A DNA stretch of 64,000 nt from an uncultured Clostridia bacterium (GTDB lineage: Bacteria; Bacillota; Clostridia; Oscillospirales; Acutalibacteraceae). The DNA lies in the NCBI GenBank assembly GCA_947593615.1, contig CANQDR010000006.1:1-64000 (forward strand), read 5' to 3'. The notes under the pieces are model-generated. The model worked only from the letters and a program-made list of their open reading frames with translations, did not search any database and was not told the DNA's origin. A program made the translations under genes and the position numbers. Below are positions 9,464 through 18,885 of this stretch, piece by piece. Each line of letters starts with the position of its first letter. The stretch's first letter is position 1.

Positions 9464-9961
9464 TTGGCTAAAACAGTAGAAGCAACAGGCGAATTAAAAG
9501 AAAGAGTCGTTACCATTAACCGTGTATCAAAGACGGTTAAGGGCGGTCGTATATTTAAGTTTGCAGCTTTGGTAGTTGTAGGCGACGGTAACGGAACAGT
9601 AGGTTTCGGTATCGGCAAGGCAGGCGAAGTTCCCGACGCTATCCGAAAGGGTATTGAAGACGCCAAGAAAAACCTTATGAAGGTTTCTCTCAGAGGAACA
9701 ACAATTCCACACGAAATCATTGGCGAGTATGGTGCAGGCAGAGTTCTTATGAAGCCCGCCGCTCCCGGTACCGGTGTTATCGCAGGCGGTCCTGTTCGTG
9801 CCGTTGTTGAAGCAGTAGGCATTAAGGACATCAGAACAAAGGCTCTTCGTTCAAACAACCCCTGCAACGTAGTAAGAGCTACGCTCGCAGGTCTTGCAGC
9901 TCTCAGAACTGCTGACGAAGTTGCCGCTATTCGCGGTAAATCCGTTAAGGAAATTTTATAA
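9464..9961 (+). CDS. rpsE: 30S ribosomal protein S5
   Basis: This 165-residue protein of the mRNA channel and decoding region has the double-stranded RNA binding type N-terminal domain with [36 protein letters not shown], and the C-terminal block [15 protein letters not shown]. The start is TTG at 9464 with AGGAGG 7 nt upstream; no ATG is better placed. Confidence 0.97.
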   Translation: MAKTVEATGELKERVVTINRVSKTVKGGRIFKFAALVVVGDGNGTVGFGIGKAGEVPDAIRKGIEDAKKNLMKVSLRGTTIPHEIIGEYGAGRVLMKPAAPGTGVIAGGPVRAVVEAVGIKDIRTKALRSNNPCNVVRATLAGLAALRTADEVAAIRGKSVKEIL

Positions 9962-9979
9962 TAGGGAGGTTGCATTATT

Positions 9980-10150
9980 ATGACAATTAAGTTAGTTAAA
10001 AGCCTTATCGGCTCTAAGAAAGACCAGATTGCAACCGCCCACGCTTTGGGTTTAAAGAAAATCGGTGATGTTACAACACAGCCCGATAATCCTCAGACAA
10101 AAGGCAAGGTAGCAAAAATCATCCACCTCGTAGAGGTTAGTGAAGCGTAA
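9980..10150 (+). CDS. rpmD: 50S ribosomal protein L30
   Basis: This 56-residue protein reads [16 protein letters not shown], then a central [20 protein letters not shown] and a C-terminal hydrophobic strand [11 protein letters not shown]. This is the bacterial L30 pattern and its usual place between rpsE and rplO. AGGGAGG lies upstream of the ATG. Confidence 0.96.
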   Translation: MTIKLVKSLIGSKKDQIATAHALGLKKIGDVTTQPDNPQTKGKVAKIIHLVEVSEA

Positions 10151-10168
10151 GCAAGGAGGTGCGAACTT

Positions 10169-10612
10169 ATGAAGTTACATGAACTATCTCCGGTTGAGGG
10201 TTCAAAGAAAGACTCCAAGAGAATCGGCAGAGGTCACGGTTCAGGTTGGGGCAAAACAGCCGGAAAGGGACACAAGGGTCAGAAGGCTCGTTCAGGCGGC
10301 AGCATTCGTCCGGGTTTTGAAGGCGGACAGATGCCGTTGCAGCGCCGTGTTCCAAAAAGAGGTTTCAACAACATCTTTGCTAAAAACGTAGTTGCAATTA
10401 ACCTCAGTACACTAAACAGAAAGTTTGACGATGGCGCAACAGTTGACGTTGAGGCTCTTGTAAATGCAGGAGTCGTTAAAAACGGTTTTGACGCTGTTAA
10501 AATTCTCGGCAACGGTAAACTCGAGAAAAAACTCACTGTTAAGGTTTCTGCTTTTTCCGAATCAGCTAAGGCCGCTATTGAGGCTGCGGGCGGAAAGACA
10601 GAGGTGATTTAA
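10169..10612 (+). CDS. rplO: 50S ribosomal protein L15
   Basis: This 147-residue late assembly protein has a long basic extension. [39 protein letters not shown] and [18 protein letters not shown] are diagnostic. Its stop codon abuts the GTG start of secY without any gap. Confidence 0.98.
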   Translation: MKLHELSPVEGSKKDSKRIGRGHGSGWGKTAGKGHKGQKARSGGSIRPGFEGGQMPLQRRVPKRGFNNIFAKNVVAINLSTLNRKFDDGATVDVEALVNAGVVKNGFDAVKILGNGKLEKKLTVKVSAFSESAKAAIEAAGGKTEVI

Positions 10613-11926
10613 GTGTTTAAGACAATAAGAAACGCTTGGTCAATTCCTGATTTAAGAAGGAAAATCTTATTCACACTTTTAATTATTATTGTATTCAGAA
10701 TAGGTTCTGTAATAACAGTTCCGTTTTTGGACACTGCGGCTCTTGCAAAAGCAATGGGCGATATTACAACGGGCAACACTATGCTTGCCTATCTGAACAC
10801 ACTTTCGGGCGGTGCTTTCTCAAACGCAACGCTGTTTGCAATGGGTATCACGCCTTACATTAACAGCTCCATCATTATGCAGCTTCTCTGTGTGGCTATT
10901 CCTCCTCTTGAGAGAATGGCTAAAGAGGGCGAAGCAGGCAGAAGAAAGATTGGTACGATTACACGTTATGTAACTGTAGGTCTTGGTCTTATTCAGGGTA
11001 CTGCTTATTATCTGTATCTTAGAAATAATGCTAAGGTTACTGTTTACAACGAGGGCTTTGATATGTGGTTCTCAGCAATCGTAATCATTCTTGTATTTAC
11101 TGCAGGTACTGCAATTATGATGTGGCTCGGTGAGCAGATCAACAGCCACGGCATCGGAAACGGTATTTCCATTCTCCTTTTTGCAGGTATAGTTGCTCAG
11201 CTCCCCGCAACAATCAACACACTCGGTCAGTACTGGAACCTTGGCTCAGAGGGTGCAACTCAGTTCTATATTTTGGTTCCTCTTTGGGTTGTTATCTTTA
11301 TTGCTGTTATCTGGGTTATTACCTTTATGCAGGACAGCGAAAGAAGAATTCCTATTCAGTACGCAAAGCGTGTTGTAGGCAGAAAGATGTACGGCGGCCA
11401 GTCAAGCCACCTTCCAATCAAGGTTGCTCTCGGCGGCGTGCTTCCAATCATCTTCGCCAGCTCTATTTTATCAATTCCCGGTACAATCAACCTGTTCCTC
11501 GGCATTAAGCCGGGCGACGGCTTCTGGGGTTCTTTCTTCGAAGCATTCAGCACAAACGGTTGGCTGTATATGGTATTGTATTTCTTACTAATTATAATGT
11601 TCGCTTATTTCTATACAACAATTCAGTACAATCCTGTTGAAATGGCAAACAATCTCAAGTCAAACAACGGCACAGTTCCGGGAATCCGTCCCGGTGCACC
11701 TACAGCGGATTATATTAAGAATATTCTGTCAAGAATAACTCTTATAGGTGCAATGTTCCTTGCAGTTATTGCTTTGCTTCCGCTTATTTACGGTGCGGCA
11801 ACAGGTATGGGTCAGATGGCAATCGGCGGTACGTCGATCATCATTATTGTAGGTGTTGCGCTTGAAACAGTAAAACAGCTTGAATCACAGATGATGATGC
11901 GTCACTACAAGGGATTCCTTGACTAA
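10613..11926 (+). CDS. secY: Protein translocase subunit SecY
   Basis: This 437-residue integral membrane channel exports proteins by the Sec route. About ten hydrophobic segments can be counted, with the plug and the cytoplasmic loop ERRIPIQYAKRVVGRKMYGG, the SecA/ribosome contact region. GNGISILLF and NPVEMANNLKSNNGTVPGIRPG are family blocks. GTG start, directly after the rplO stop, fits coupled translation from the operon. Confidence 0.98.
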   Translation: MFKTIRNAWSIPDLRRKILFTLLIIIVFRIGSVITVPFLDTAALAKAMGDITTGNTMLAYLNTLSGGAFSNATLFAMGITPYINSSIIMQLLCVAIPPLERMAKEGEAGRRKIGTITRYVTVGLGLIQGTAYYLYLRNNAKVTVYNEGFDMWFSAIVIILVFTAGTAIMMWLGEQINSHGIGNGISILLFAGIVAQLPATINTLGQYWNLGSEGATQFYILVPLWVVIFIAVIWVITFMQDSERRIPIQYAKRVVGRKMYGGQSSHLPIKVALGGVLPIIFASSILSIPGTINLFLGIKPGDGFWGSFFEAFSTNGWLYMVLYFLLIIMFAYFYTTIQYNPVEMANNLKSNNGTVPGIRPGAPTADYIKNILSRITLIGAMFLAVIALLPLIYGAATGMGQMAIGGTSIIIIVGVALETVKQLESQMMMRHYKGFLD

Positions 11927-11950
11927 TCACTGAAGAAGGAGTATAATTAT

Positions 11951-12583
11951 ATGAACATTATCATGTTGGGCGCTCCGGGTGCAGGTAAAGGCACACAGGC
12001 CGCTGTACTTTGCGAGCACTTTGGTATTCCCACAATTTCAACCGGAAACATGATCCGTGAAGCGCTGAAAAACGGCACTGAGATGGGTTTGAAAGCTAAG
12101 TCCTATATGGACGAGGGCAAGCTTGTCCCCGATGATGTTGTAATCGGAATCGTCAAAGAAAGACTTTCCGAAGACGACTGCAAAAAGGGATTCATTCTTG
12201 ACGGCTTTCCAAGAACCATTCCTCAGGCCGAGGCTCTGGATAAAATGGGCGTTGATATTCATTACGTTATCAACATTGACGTACCCGACGAAAGAATTAT
12301 CAGCCGTATGTCCGGACGCCGTGTCTGCGAAAATTGCGGCAAACCCTATCATCTTGTGAACTTAAAGCCCAAGAAAGACGGAGTTTGCGACGATTGCGGC
12401 GGCACCCTTGTTCAGCGCAAGGACGACCACCCCGACACTGTGCTTGCTCGTCTTGATGTTTATCACAAAGAGACAGAGCCTCTTGTAGATTACTACAAAA
12501 ACCAGGGTAAGCTTGTTAATGTAGAAGGACAGGATTCTGTTGAAGATACAACGGCACTTATCCTTAAGGCAATAGAGGCGTAA
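11951..12583 (+). CDS. adk: Adenylate kinase
   Basis: This 210-residue enzyme equilibrates ATP + AMP with 2 ADP in the cytoplasm. The P-loop is GAPGAGKGTQA; the AMP site has STGNMIREAL and GFPRTIPQAEAL. The LID domain carries CENCG and CDDCG, so it should bind zinc as in other Gram-positive long-form kinases. It follows secY at its usual place with AAGGAG upstream of the ATG. Confidence 0.98.
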   Translation: MNIIMLGAPGAGKGTQAAVLCEHFGIPTISTGNMIREALKNGTEMGLKAKSYMDEGKLVPDDVVIGIVKERLSEDDCKKGFILDGFPRTIPQAEALDKMGVDIHYVINIDVPDERIISRMSGRRVCENCGKPYHLVNLKPKKDGVCDDCGGTLVQRKDDHPDTVLARLDVYHKETEPLVDYYKNQGKLVNVEGQDSVEDTTALILKAIEA

Positions 12584-12588
12584 CAGGC

Positions 12589-13341
12589 ATGGTAGTTATT
12601 AAAACAGCGCGGGAACTTTCTAAAATGAAAGACGCATGCAGAATCTCTGCTGAGGCACTCCGTGTTGCGGGAGAGGCTGTAAAGCCCGGTGTAACTACTT
12701 ATGAAATAGATACAATTGTCCGTAAGTATATCGAGAAACAGGGAGCAGTTCCCTCGTTTCTCGGATACGGCGGATTTCCTGCAAGTGCGTGCATTTCCGT
12801 AAACAACGTGGTTATCCATGGCATACCAAGCAAGAAACACGTTCTTAAAGAAGGCGACATAGTAAGCGTGGATGTTGGCGCATACTATGAGGGATTTCAC
12901 GGCGACAACGCCTATACATTTCCCTGCGGCAAAATCAGTGCAAACGCACAGGCTTTGCTTGACGCTACAAGAGAGAGCCTTTATGAGGGAATTAACAAGG
13001 CTCTTGCCGGTAACCGAATAGGTGACATAGGCAGCGCGGTTCAGCAGTATGTCGAAGCTCGCAGTTACTCGGTGGTACGAGATTTTGTCGGCCACGGCGT
13101 AGGTGCGAAATTACACGAAGACCCAAGCGTACCCAATTACGGCACACCGGGAAGAGGCGTGCGCCTTATTCCGGGTATGACAATTGCCATTGAACCCATG
13201 GTAAACGAAGGCACATTTGAGGTTAGTGTACTTGACGATGAGTGGACTACCGTCACAAAGGACGGAAAGTTGTCCGCCCATTTCGAGCACACGATTGCCA
13301 TTACTCCCGACGGTCCCAAGATTATGACCTTGTGCGATTAA
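12589..13341 (+). CDS. map: Methionine aminopeptidase, type I
   Basis: This 250-residue metalloenzyme removes N-terminal methionine from new proteins. The five metal ligands are visible: Asp in VSVDVGAYYEGFHGDNAYTF (two), His in FVGHGVG, Glu in IEPMVNEG and Glu in FEHTIAI. There is no N-terminal zinc or SH3 extension. The start lies 5 nt after the adk stop, with a weak binding site, suggesting coupling. Confidence 0.97.
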   Translation: MVVIKTARELSKMKDACRISAEALRVAGEAVKPGVTTYEIDTIVRKYIEKQGAVPSFLGYGGFPASACISVNNVVIHGIPSKKHVLKEGDIVSVDVGAYYEGFHGDNAYTFPCGKISANAQALLDATRESLYEGINKALAGNRIGDIGSAVQQYVEARSYSVVRDFVGHGVGAKLHEDPSVPNYGTPGRGVRLIPGMTIAIEPMVNEGTFEVSVLDDEWTTVTKDGKLSAHFEHTIAITPDGPKIMTLCD

Positions 13342-13351
13342 AGGTGATTTT

Positions 13352-13594
13352 ATGAGCATAGAAAAGGGCAGCATAGTCAGGGCGTCAGCCGGACGGGATA
13401 AAGGCGGTTTTTTTGTTGTGTTGGACGCTGACAGTGAGTTTGCATACATTGCAGACGGCAGAACACGTAGAATAGAGCGTCCCAAAAAGAAAAAGCTGAT
13501 ACACCTTTGTGCCACAAATACCATTATTGAGGGTTCAGTAGAAACCAATCCGCAGATTAAAAAAATTATAAATCAGTTTTTAAACGGAGGTTAA
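13352..13594 (+). CDS. Small KOW-domain RNA-binding protein
   Basis: This 80-residue basic protein begins with a KOW-like motif, EKGSIVRASAGRDKGGFFVV, followed by a short strand-rich segment and a lysine-rich RRIERPKKKKLIHL. Genes of this kind sit between map and infA in many Clostridia and resemble L14e-type KOW proteins. A ribosome- or RNA-related role is likely from context; the exact function is unknown. Confidence 0.8.
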   Translation: MSIEKGSIVRASAGRDKGGFFVVLDADSEFAYIADGRTRRIERPKKKKLIHLCATNTIIEGSVETNPQIKKIINQFLNGG

Positions 13595-13597
13595 GGT

Positions 13598-13816
13598 ATG
13601 TCGAAACAGGATGTAATTGAAGTAGAAGGTATTGTTAAAGAGGCGCTTCCAAACACTCAGTTTAAGGTTGAGCTTCAGAACGGTCACGTGATATTAGCTG
13701 TAATTTCAGGTAAGCTGAGAATGAATTTCATTCGCATTTTGCCGGGTGATAAGGTTACTGTGGAGATGTCTCCATACGACCTGACCAGAGGTAGAATTAC
13801 CTGGCGTTCAAAGTAA
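13598..13816 (+). CDS. infA: Translation initiation factor IF-1
   Basis: This 72-residue OB-fold protein binds the 30S A site during initiation. [17 protein letters not shown] and [20 protein letters not shown] are diagnostic. GGAGG lies in the 3' end of the preceding gene, 3 nt away. Confidence 0.98.
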   Translation: MSKQDVIEVEGIVKEALPNTQFKVELQNGHVILAVISGKLRMNFIRILPGDKVTVEMSPYDLTRGRITWRSK

Positions 13817-13858
13817 GCCGGGTACGAACACGACTTTTTTAGAAAGGAATGATTATAA

Positions 13859-13972
13859 GTGAAAGTCAGACCTTCAGTAAAGAAAATGTGCGATAAGTGC
13901 AAAGTAATTAAAAGAAAAGGTAAGATTTTGGTTATCTGCGAAAACCCAAAGCATAAACAGCGTCAGGGTTAA
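13859..13972 (+). CDS. rpmJ: 50S ribosomal protein L36
   Basis: This 37-residue zinc-ribbon protein starts with [20 protein letters not shown] and ends [13 protein letters not shown]. The ligands are CxxC, one Cys and one His, the zinc-containing form. GTG start at 13859 behind AGAAAGGAA. Confidence 0.97.
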   Translation: MKVRPSVKKMCDKCKVIKRKGKILVICENPKHKQRQG

Positions 13973-14023
13973 TTACCTTAAACAAGAATTATAATTTGAA
14001 AATTTATATGGAGGTGCAACTGA

Positions 14024-14392
14024 ATGGCTCGTATAGCAGGTGTTGACTTACCAAGAGATAAAAGAGTTGAAATCGGTTTAACTTATATCTATGGTATCGG
14101 ACGTAAAACTGCAGACGACATTATTGCTGCAACAGGTGTTAATCCCGACACTCGTGTCAGAGATTTAACTGAAGAAGATATAGCAAAGCTCAGAGAGTAT
14201 ATTGAGCACAACTGCCGCGTTGAAGGTGACCTTCGCCGTGACATTGCTTATGATATTAAAAGACTTATTGATATTGGTTGTTACCGCGGCGTGCGCCACA
14301 GAAAGGGACTTCCCGTAAGAGGACAGCGCTCAAAGACAAACGCTCGTACCCGCAAGGGCCCCCGCAAAACCATGGCTAATAAGAAGAAGTAA
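14024..14392 (+). CDS. rpsM: 30S ribosomal protein S13
   Basis: This 122-residue protein of the 30S head contacts P-site tRNA and L5. [20 protein letters not shown], the helix-hairpin-helix [13 protein letters not shown] and the C-terminal [20 protein letters not shown] are complete. GGAGG precedes the ATG. Confidence 0.98.
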   Translation: MARIAGVDLPRDKRVEIGLTYIYGIGRKTADDIIAATGVNPDTRVRDLTEEDIAKLREYIEHNCRVEGDLRRDIAYDIKRLIDIGCYRGVRHRKGLPVRGQRSKTNARTRKGPRKTMANKKK

Positions 14393-14407
14393 GGAGGGCA
14401 AAGGACT

Positions 14408-14809
14408 ATGGCAGCACCAAAAGGTGGTAAGAAGGTTATTCGCCGTCGCCGCGAGCGCAAGAACATAGAAAGAGGCGCAGCGCATATCCAGTCAACATTT
14501 AACAATACAATTGTTACTATTTCCGATACACAGGGCAACGCTGTTTCATGGGCAAGCGCAGGCGAGCTCGGATTCAGAGGCTCAAAGAAGTCAACTCCGT
14601 TTGCCGCTCAGTCAGCAGCAGAAACAGCTGCAAAGGCAGCAATGGAACACGGTATGAAATACGTCGATGTTTATGTAAAAGGACCGGGACAGGGCAGAGA
14701 AGCTGCAATCCGCGCATTGCAGACAGCAGGTCTTGAGGTAACAATGATTAAAGACGTTACACCAATTCCGCACAACGGATGCCGTCCTCCAAAGAGAAGA
14801 CGTGTATAG
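14408..14809 (+). CDS. rpsK: 30S ribosomal protein S11
   Basis: This 133-residue protein of the 30S platform lies at the mRNA exit. [20 protein letters not shown] and the C-terminal [18 protein letters not shown] are diagnostic. AAGGAGGG is upstream of the ATG. Confidence 0.98.
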   Translation: MAAPKGGKKVIRRRRERKNIERGAAHIQSTFNNTIVTISDTQGNAVSWASAGELGFRGSKKSTPFAAQSAAETAAKAAMEHGMKYVDVYVKGPGQGREAAIRALQTAGLEVTMIKDVTPIPHNGCRPPKRRRV

Positions 14810-14832
14810 TATTAAAAAAGGAGGATATTTCT

Positions 14833-15435
14833 ATGGCTAAGAATATGCAGCCAATCGCAAAGCGTTGCAGAGCACTTGGCTTGTCACCCGCTGTAATGGG
14901 TTATTCCAAGAAAACTTCAAACAGAAACCCGGGCGGAAAGATGAGAAGAAAAAAGAGCGAATACAGCATGCAGCTTACCGAAAAGCAAAAGGTAAAATTT
15001 GTTTACGGTATCATGGAAAAGCAGTTCAGAGCTTACTATGAGAAGGCTGAAAAGGCAGAGGGCAAAACAGGTGCTGTATTGCTTACATTAATTGAACGCA
15101 GACTTGACAACGTAGTTTTCAGACTCGGCCTTGCAGCTACAAGAAGAGAGGCAAGACAGCTTGTAAACCACGCTCACTTTACCGTTAACGGCAAAAAGGT
15201 TAACATTCCCTCATATCTTGTAAAGGTCGGCGATGTTATCCAGGTTAGTGAAAAGAGCCGCTCAACTACAAGATTTAAGGTAATTGCCGAAGGCGAAACA
15301 GCTTCAACAGTTACACCAAAATGGCTCCAGAAGGATGAAAACCTTTTGGGAGGCAAGGTAATTGCAGCTCCACAGAGAGAGGATATAGACTTTCCTGTTG
15401 AAGAACACCTCATCGTTGAGTTGTACTCCAAGTAA
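14833..15435 (+). CDS. rpsD: 30S ribosomal protein S4
   Basis: This 200-residue assembly initiator of the small subunit has an S4 RNA-binding domain ERRLDNVVFRLGLAATRREA followed by LVNHAHFTVNGKKVNIPSY. The N-terminus has only one cysteine, so it is the zinc-free form. The frame is open back to 14779 inside rpsK, but AAAAGGAGG before ATG 14833 fixes the start. Confidence 0.97.
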   Translation: MAKNMQPIAKRCRALGLSPAVMGYSKKTSNRNPGGKMRRKKSEYSMQLTEKQKVKFVYGIMEKQFRAYYEKAEKAEGKTGAVLLTLIERRLDNVVFRLGLAATRREARQLVNHAHFTVNGKKVNIPSYLVKVGDVIQVSEKSRSTTRFKVIAEGETASTVTPKWLQKDENLLGGKVIAAPQREDIDFPVEEHLIVELYSK

Positions 15436-15508
15436 TCCCATTTTTCATAGGCAGATTACACAAACATGGGTCGTGCAAACGACCGCATAATGTCAGGAGG
15501 ATTCGCGA

Positions 15509-16462
15509 ATGATTGAAATAGAAAAGCCAAGAATTGAAACCGCGGAATTAACCGAGGACGGAAAATACGGCAGATTTGTTGTTGAACCGCTTGAACGCGG
15601 ATTTGGCAACACTCTCGGCAACAGCCTGCGCAGAGTATTACTTTCCTCTCTTGAAGGCTGTGCAGTTACATCTGTTAAGATTGACGGCGTTCTTCACGAA
15701 TTTTCAACAGTTCCCGGCGTAAAGGAAGACGTCACGGAAATTGTTCTTAATTTGAAAAGTCTTGTTGCCAAGCTTCACGAAACAAGCCCCAAAACGGCAG
15801 AAATTTCTGCCGAAGGTCCCTGTGAGGTTACGGCTGCTGATATAAGCTGCGACGACGAGGTTGAAATTTTAAACCCCGAGCTTCACATTGCCACACTTGG
15901 CGAAGGAGCAAAGCTTGATATGGAAATAACCATTGACAAGGGCAGAGGTTATGTTCCGTCCGAGCGCAACAAGCAGTTAAACGGCAACAACATAATCGGT
16001 GTTTTGCCGATAGATTCAATTTATACTCCCGTGTTAAAGGTAAACTATACGGTTGAAAATACCCGTGTAGGTCAGATTACAGACTATGACAAGCTTACTC
16101 TTGATGTTTGGACAAACGGAGTAATCAATGCCGAAGAAGCTGTATCTCTTGCCGCAAAGGTTCTTACAGAGCATCTAAATCTTTTTGTAAACCTTTCAGA
16201 TAAGGCATCTAATGCTGAAGTTATGGTTGAAAAGGACGACAAGGGCAAGGAGAAGATACTTGAAATGACAATCGAGGATCTCGATTTGTCGGTACGTTCT
16301 TTCAATTGCCTCAAGCGTGCAGGAATTAACACGGTAGAAGATTTAATCAACAAGTCCGAAGAAGATATGATGAAGGTTCGCAATCTTGGAAGAAAATCTC
16401 TTGAAGAGGTTGTACAGAAACTTAATTCTCTCGGTTTCAGTCTTCAGAGAGAGGACGAATAA
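15509..16462 (+). CDS. rpoA: RNA polymerase alpha subunit
   Basis: This 317-residue protein has an N-terminal dimerisation domain with [20 protein letters not shown] and [16 protein letters not shown], an acidic linker around residue 235-245, and a C-terminal domain with [18 protein letters not shown] that binds UP elements and activators. AGGAGG is upstream. It ends the classical alpha operon together with rplQ. Confidence 0.98.
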   Translation: MIEIEKPRIETAELTEDGKYGRFVVEPLERGFGNTLGNSLRRVLLSSLEGCAVTSVKIDGVLHEFSTVPGVKEDVTEIVLNLKSLVAKLHETSPKTAEISAEGPCEVTAADISCDDEVEILNPELHIATLGEGAKLDMEITIDKGRGYVPSERNKQLNGNNIIGVLPIDSIYTPVLKVNYTVENTRVGQITDYDKLTLDVWTNGVINAEEAVSLAAKVLTEHLNLFVNLSDKASNAEVMVEKDDKGKEKILEMTIEDLDLSVRSFNCLKRAGINTVEDLINKSEEDMMKVRNLGRKSLEEVVQKLNSLGFSLQREDE

Positions 16463-16502
16463 AATTACCCTTTAAAAACCAAACGGTAAAGGAGTGAAAA
16501 CA

Positions 16503-16844
16503 ATGCCCGGTACAAGAAAATTAGGAAGAACTACAGCTCAGCGAACAGCAATGCTCCGTGCTATGGTTACATTCCTTCTCGAAAACGGCAAAATCGAAAC
16601 AACAGTTACTCGTGCCAAAGAAGTTCAGGCTATGGCAGAGAAAATGATTACTACAGCAAAGAATGATACACTTCACAATAGACGCCTTGTTTTGGCATTT
16701 GTTACTAAGGAAGATGTTACATGCAAGCTCTTTAAGGAAATTGCTCCTAAATACAGCGAAAGAAACGGCGGTTACACAAGAGTGACCAAAATCGGTCCTC
16801 GCCGCGGTGACGGTGCTGAAATGGCAATCATTGAACTTGTTTAA
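16503..16844 (+). CDS. rplQ: 50S ribosomal protein L17
   Basis: This 113-residue protein lies near the tunnel exit. It begins [21 protein letters not shown], the universal start; an in-frame GTG at 16494 overlaps the AAAGGAG site and is rejected. Last gene of the ribosomal operon, followed 22 nt later by a strong terminator. The stop codon region marks the left edge of the duplicated block at 23,735. Confidence 0.97.
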   Translation: MPGTRKLGRTTAQRTAMLRAMVTFLLENGKIETTVTRAKEVQAMAEKMITTAKNDTLHNRRLVLAFVTKEDVTCKLFKEIAPKYSERNGGYTRVTKIGPRRGDGAEMAIIELV

Positions 16845-16866
16845 TAATTTGCAGTAAATAGATTAA

Positions 16867-16893
16867 CCCCCGACTTAAGTCGGGGGTTTTGTT
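16867..16893 (+). terminator. Intrinsic terminator of the ribosomal operon
   Basis: CCCCCGACTT/AAGTCGGGGG (16867-16886), followed by TTTTGTTTT. A near-identical copy lies at 23762-23781 in the accessory region, where no ribosomal gene precedes it. Confidence 0.9.
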
Positions 16894-17019
16894 TTGCCGT
16901 TTATATTATGTGGCGTTTGATTATTTCCCAAAATTTATTTCCATTAGCAGAAAAACCTCTTATTTTCTGTTGTTATATGCTAAAAATTATTATAAAAATA
17001 AAAAATATTTATTAAAGTA

Positions 17020-17048
17020 TTGACAAAGAAATTTTAGTTAGTTATAAT
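17020..17048 (+). promoter_or_regulatory. Promoter of secreted protein gene 1
   Basis: Perfect TTGACA (17020-17025), 17-nt spacer, perfect TATAAT (17043-17048). Nothing suggests an extended need for an activator. Confidence 0.85.
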
Positions 17049-17054
17049 TAAATT

Positions 17055-17086
17055 GTAAAATATTTCTATATGTGATAATATTTTAC
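17055..17086 (+). promoter_or_regulatory. Operator-like inverted repeat just after the promoter
   Basis: GTAAAATATT (17055-17064), 12-nt spacer, AATATTTTAC (17077-17086), starting 6 nt after the -10 box. The same arms and spacer length recur at 23953-23984 although the spacer sequence differs. Conserved arms with a changing middle fit a repressor site or an RNA stem at the transcript start. Confidence 0.6.
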
Positions 17087-17272
17087 TTTAAATTTTGTTT
17101 TTATGTTGCAACATTTACAGGGATATGTATTATATATAAGAATGGCAGGTAAAATTCAACTAAAACAAATAACTTGTAATATTTTAACGAGGGACGTGAT
17201 ACCGATGTACAAATAATTATTTATTATTTTAAAATATATTAACTAAACAGATATCAGGAGGAAATTAAATAA

Positions 17273-17650
17273 ATGAAAAAATATAAATTAATGAAATGTA
17301 TAATTGCGATGCTATTATGTATTTTAATGTTGTTTGCATACTGTACAAGTGTTTTTGCTCTTACATATAACTTGACATTTACAAACAAAAATAGCAGCAA
17401 AGTAAGCGCTATTTTAAGTTCTTCGTCTAATACAACACTTGTAATCAGTAAACTTCAATGTTATCAAAAGAATTCAAGCACAGGTAAATATTCTACCGTT
17501 AAAGCTTCTAATTCTACAGGAAACGGAACTTCTATTTATGCCGGTGTTACTCCCAGTTCAAATTGTTCTTTGGTGAAGTCAGCTGAATATGATTTTATTT
17601 CTTATTCTGTTGCAAGTACATATTACCATACAGATTATTACTGGAAATAA
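17273..17650 (+). CDS. Small secreted protein 1, family not recognised
   Basis: The 125-residue product has a clear signal peptide: MKKYKLMKC, a hydrophobic core, then a cleavage site after CTSVFA near residue 31. The mature part is about 94 residues, rich in Ser, Thr, Asn and Tyr, with two cysteines (KLQCYQ and SNCSL) that could pair, and a tyrosine-rich end YYHTDYYWK. Predicted to be mostly beta-strand. AGGAGG precedes the ATG. It occupies the same place as the unrelated 24049 gene: promoter, operator-like repeat, secreted protein, hairpin, transporter. A bacteriocin, toxin or signalling protein exported by Sec is plausible, but no known bacteriocin motif was identified. Confidence 0.75.
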   Translation: MKKYKLMKCIIAMLLCILMLFAYCTSVFALTYNLTFTNKNSSKVSAILSSSSNTTLVISKLQCYQKNSSTGKYSTVKASNSTGNGTSIYAGVTPSSNCSLVKSAEYDFISYSVASTYYHTDYYWK

Positions 17651-17665
17651 ATAATTAACCATTAA

Positions 17666-17694
17666 GATGAGCCAATCTTTGTGATTGGCTCATC
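17666..17694 (+). other. Strong hairpin after secreted protein gene 1
   Basis: GATGAGCCAATC, loop TTTGT, GATTGGCTCATC: perfect 12-bp stem without a T-run, 16 nt after the stop and just ahead of the lipoprotein gene. It could stabilise the peptide mRNA or partly terminate, giving more peptide than transporter. Confidence 0.6.
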
Positions 17695-17709
17695 ATTGAG
17701 GATATTAAA

Positions 17710-18885
17710 ATGAAAAAAATTTTGATGATAATGTTAGCAGTGGTTGTTCTCGCTCTTGCTTCCTGTACAAACAATCAAAGTAATGAGAATAGTTTAGCTG
17801 ACAATTCTGTATTTACGATAGGTGAAGACGATCAGCCGTTTTATACTTCAAGAACAGCAATAAAATTGTCGAACGGCGAGGGTTATTATTTTTGGCATAT
17901 AAACAGGTTGTATTATTATGACAAAATAACAAAATCTTGTGTAATAGTATGCAGTAAGCCTGATTGCGAACATAAAGATTATGAACTTAATGGTGAAAAC
18001 AATTCCTGCAATGCCTATTTGCCGTCAGACGAATACTATTTTGAAAAGGGATATGCATATTATAACGGAAGTATATATGTGCTTGGTCAGAGCAGTAAAG
18101 ATGAATATACGGTATCGCTTAACAGAATCAGTTCTGATGGAGCGGTAAGGGAAGAAATATGTGAAATGTTCACCATAAGTGACTGGAACGATATTGGCGA
18201 ATTTACAGTTCACAGAGGTTATGCCTTTTGTTCATTAAGAACCTCTGAAAATACATCATCATTTTATAGCGTAAATATTAGCGATAAAAGTGTTTCTATT
18301 GTGTGTGAAATAAATGGATATGCGGCTGAAATAGACCGAATGGTAGGTTACGGCAAATACATGTATTTTTCAAAATCATATGCAGAGGATAAAGAACTTG
18401 AAAATTGGAATGGCAAAATTTGCAGATTTGACATAGAAACAGGAAAAATCGATGAATTATTAAATAATTTGGGATATTTTTGTGTACTTAACGATAATGT
18501 ATATTATATAAATTATGGTAAATATAAAAAAATTTATGTTTATAATACTAAAGACAAAACGACATCTGAATTAGCTGATACACCGGGAGATTCAAAAATT
18601 ATTCTTACTGACGGAGAAAATTTGTATATTTCAAATTTTGATAATGAAACAATAGAAAAGAAGAATATCAAGATTTTTATAATGTCAAGTAATGGAGAAT
18701 TGATGGATGAAGTAAGTGTACCTTCCTGTCAATTATTTGAGGGCGGAGATAACGATTTTATGTTTATTGAAACAAATGAGGGAAGCACACAAGCATTTGA
18801 TAAATCGCAAATCGGAACAGGCAAATATGAATGGAAAACCGTTTTTTCAGTTTCAGATACAGGAGAAGTTATCTTAAATGAATGA
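17710..18885 (+). CDS. Lipoprotein with probable beta-propeller fold
   Basis: The 391-residue precursor has a lipoprotein signal with lipobox LASC at residues 16-19, so the mature protein is anchored outside the membrane at Cys19. The rest repeats strands of the kind YYFWHINRLYYYDK, YAYYNGSIYVLGQ and MYFSKSYAEDK, which suggests a propeller like those of DUF5050-type proteins. A motif CSKPDCEHK with a later CNAYL may form a metal or disulfide site. It overlaps the ABC-2 permease gene by 8 nt and belongs to that cassette, probably as its extracytoplasmic partner. Function unknown. Confidence 0.75.
   Translation: MKKILMIMLAVVVLALASCTNNQSNENSLADNSVFTIGEDDQPFYTSRTAIKLSNGEGYYFWHINRLYYYDKITKSCVIVCSKPDCEHKDYELNGENNSCNAYLPSDEYYFEKGYAYYNGSIYVLGQSSKDEYTVSLNRISSDGAVREEICEMFTISDWNDIGEFTVHRGYAFCSLRTSENTSSFYSVNISDKSVSIVCEINGYAAEIDRMVGYGKYMYFSKSYAEDKELENWNGKICRFDIETGKIDELLNNLGYFCVLNDNVYYINYGKYKKIYVYNTKDKTTSELADTPGDSKIILTDGENLYISNFDNETIEKKNIKIFIMSSNGELMDEVSVPSCQLFEGGDNDFMFIETNEGSTQAFDKSQIGTGKYEWKTVFSVSDTGEVILNE

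Larger units (their letters stand above)
16840..17112 (+). repeat. Left copy of duplicated terminator-promoter block
   Basis: From the rplQ stop codon onward this block matches 23735-24012: TTTAATAATTTGCAG, the terminator, an AT-rich stretch, the promoter, the inverted repeat and a GTTGCAAC motif occur in the same order with similar spacing. Differences are scattered substitutions and small indels. The gap 16845-17272 holds no gene I can support; a three-codon frame at 17205-17216 follows a Shine-Dalgarno-like GAGGGACG. Confidence 0.85.

Noticed and set aside
17205-17216. Three-codon frame (ATG TAC AAA TAA) behind GAGGGACGTGAT in the unit 1 leader
   Set aside because: It may be a remnant of an older secreted-protein start, since unit 2 has ACGAGGTGAT just before its start, but three codons are too little to call.
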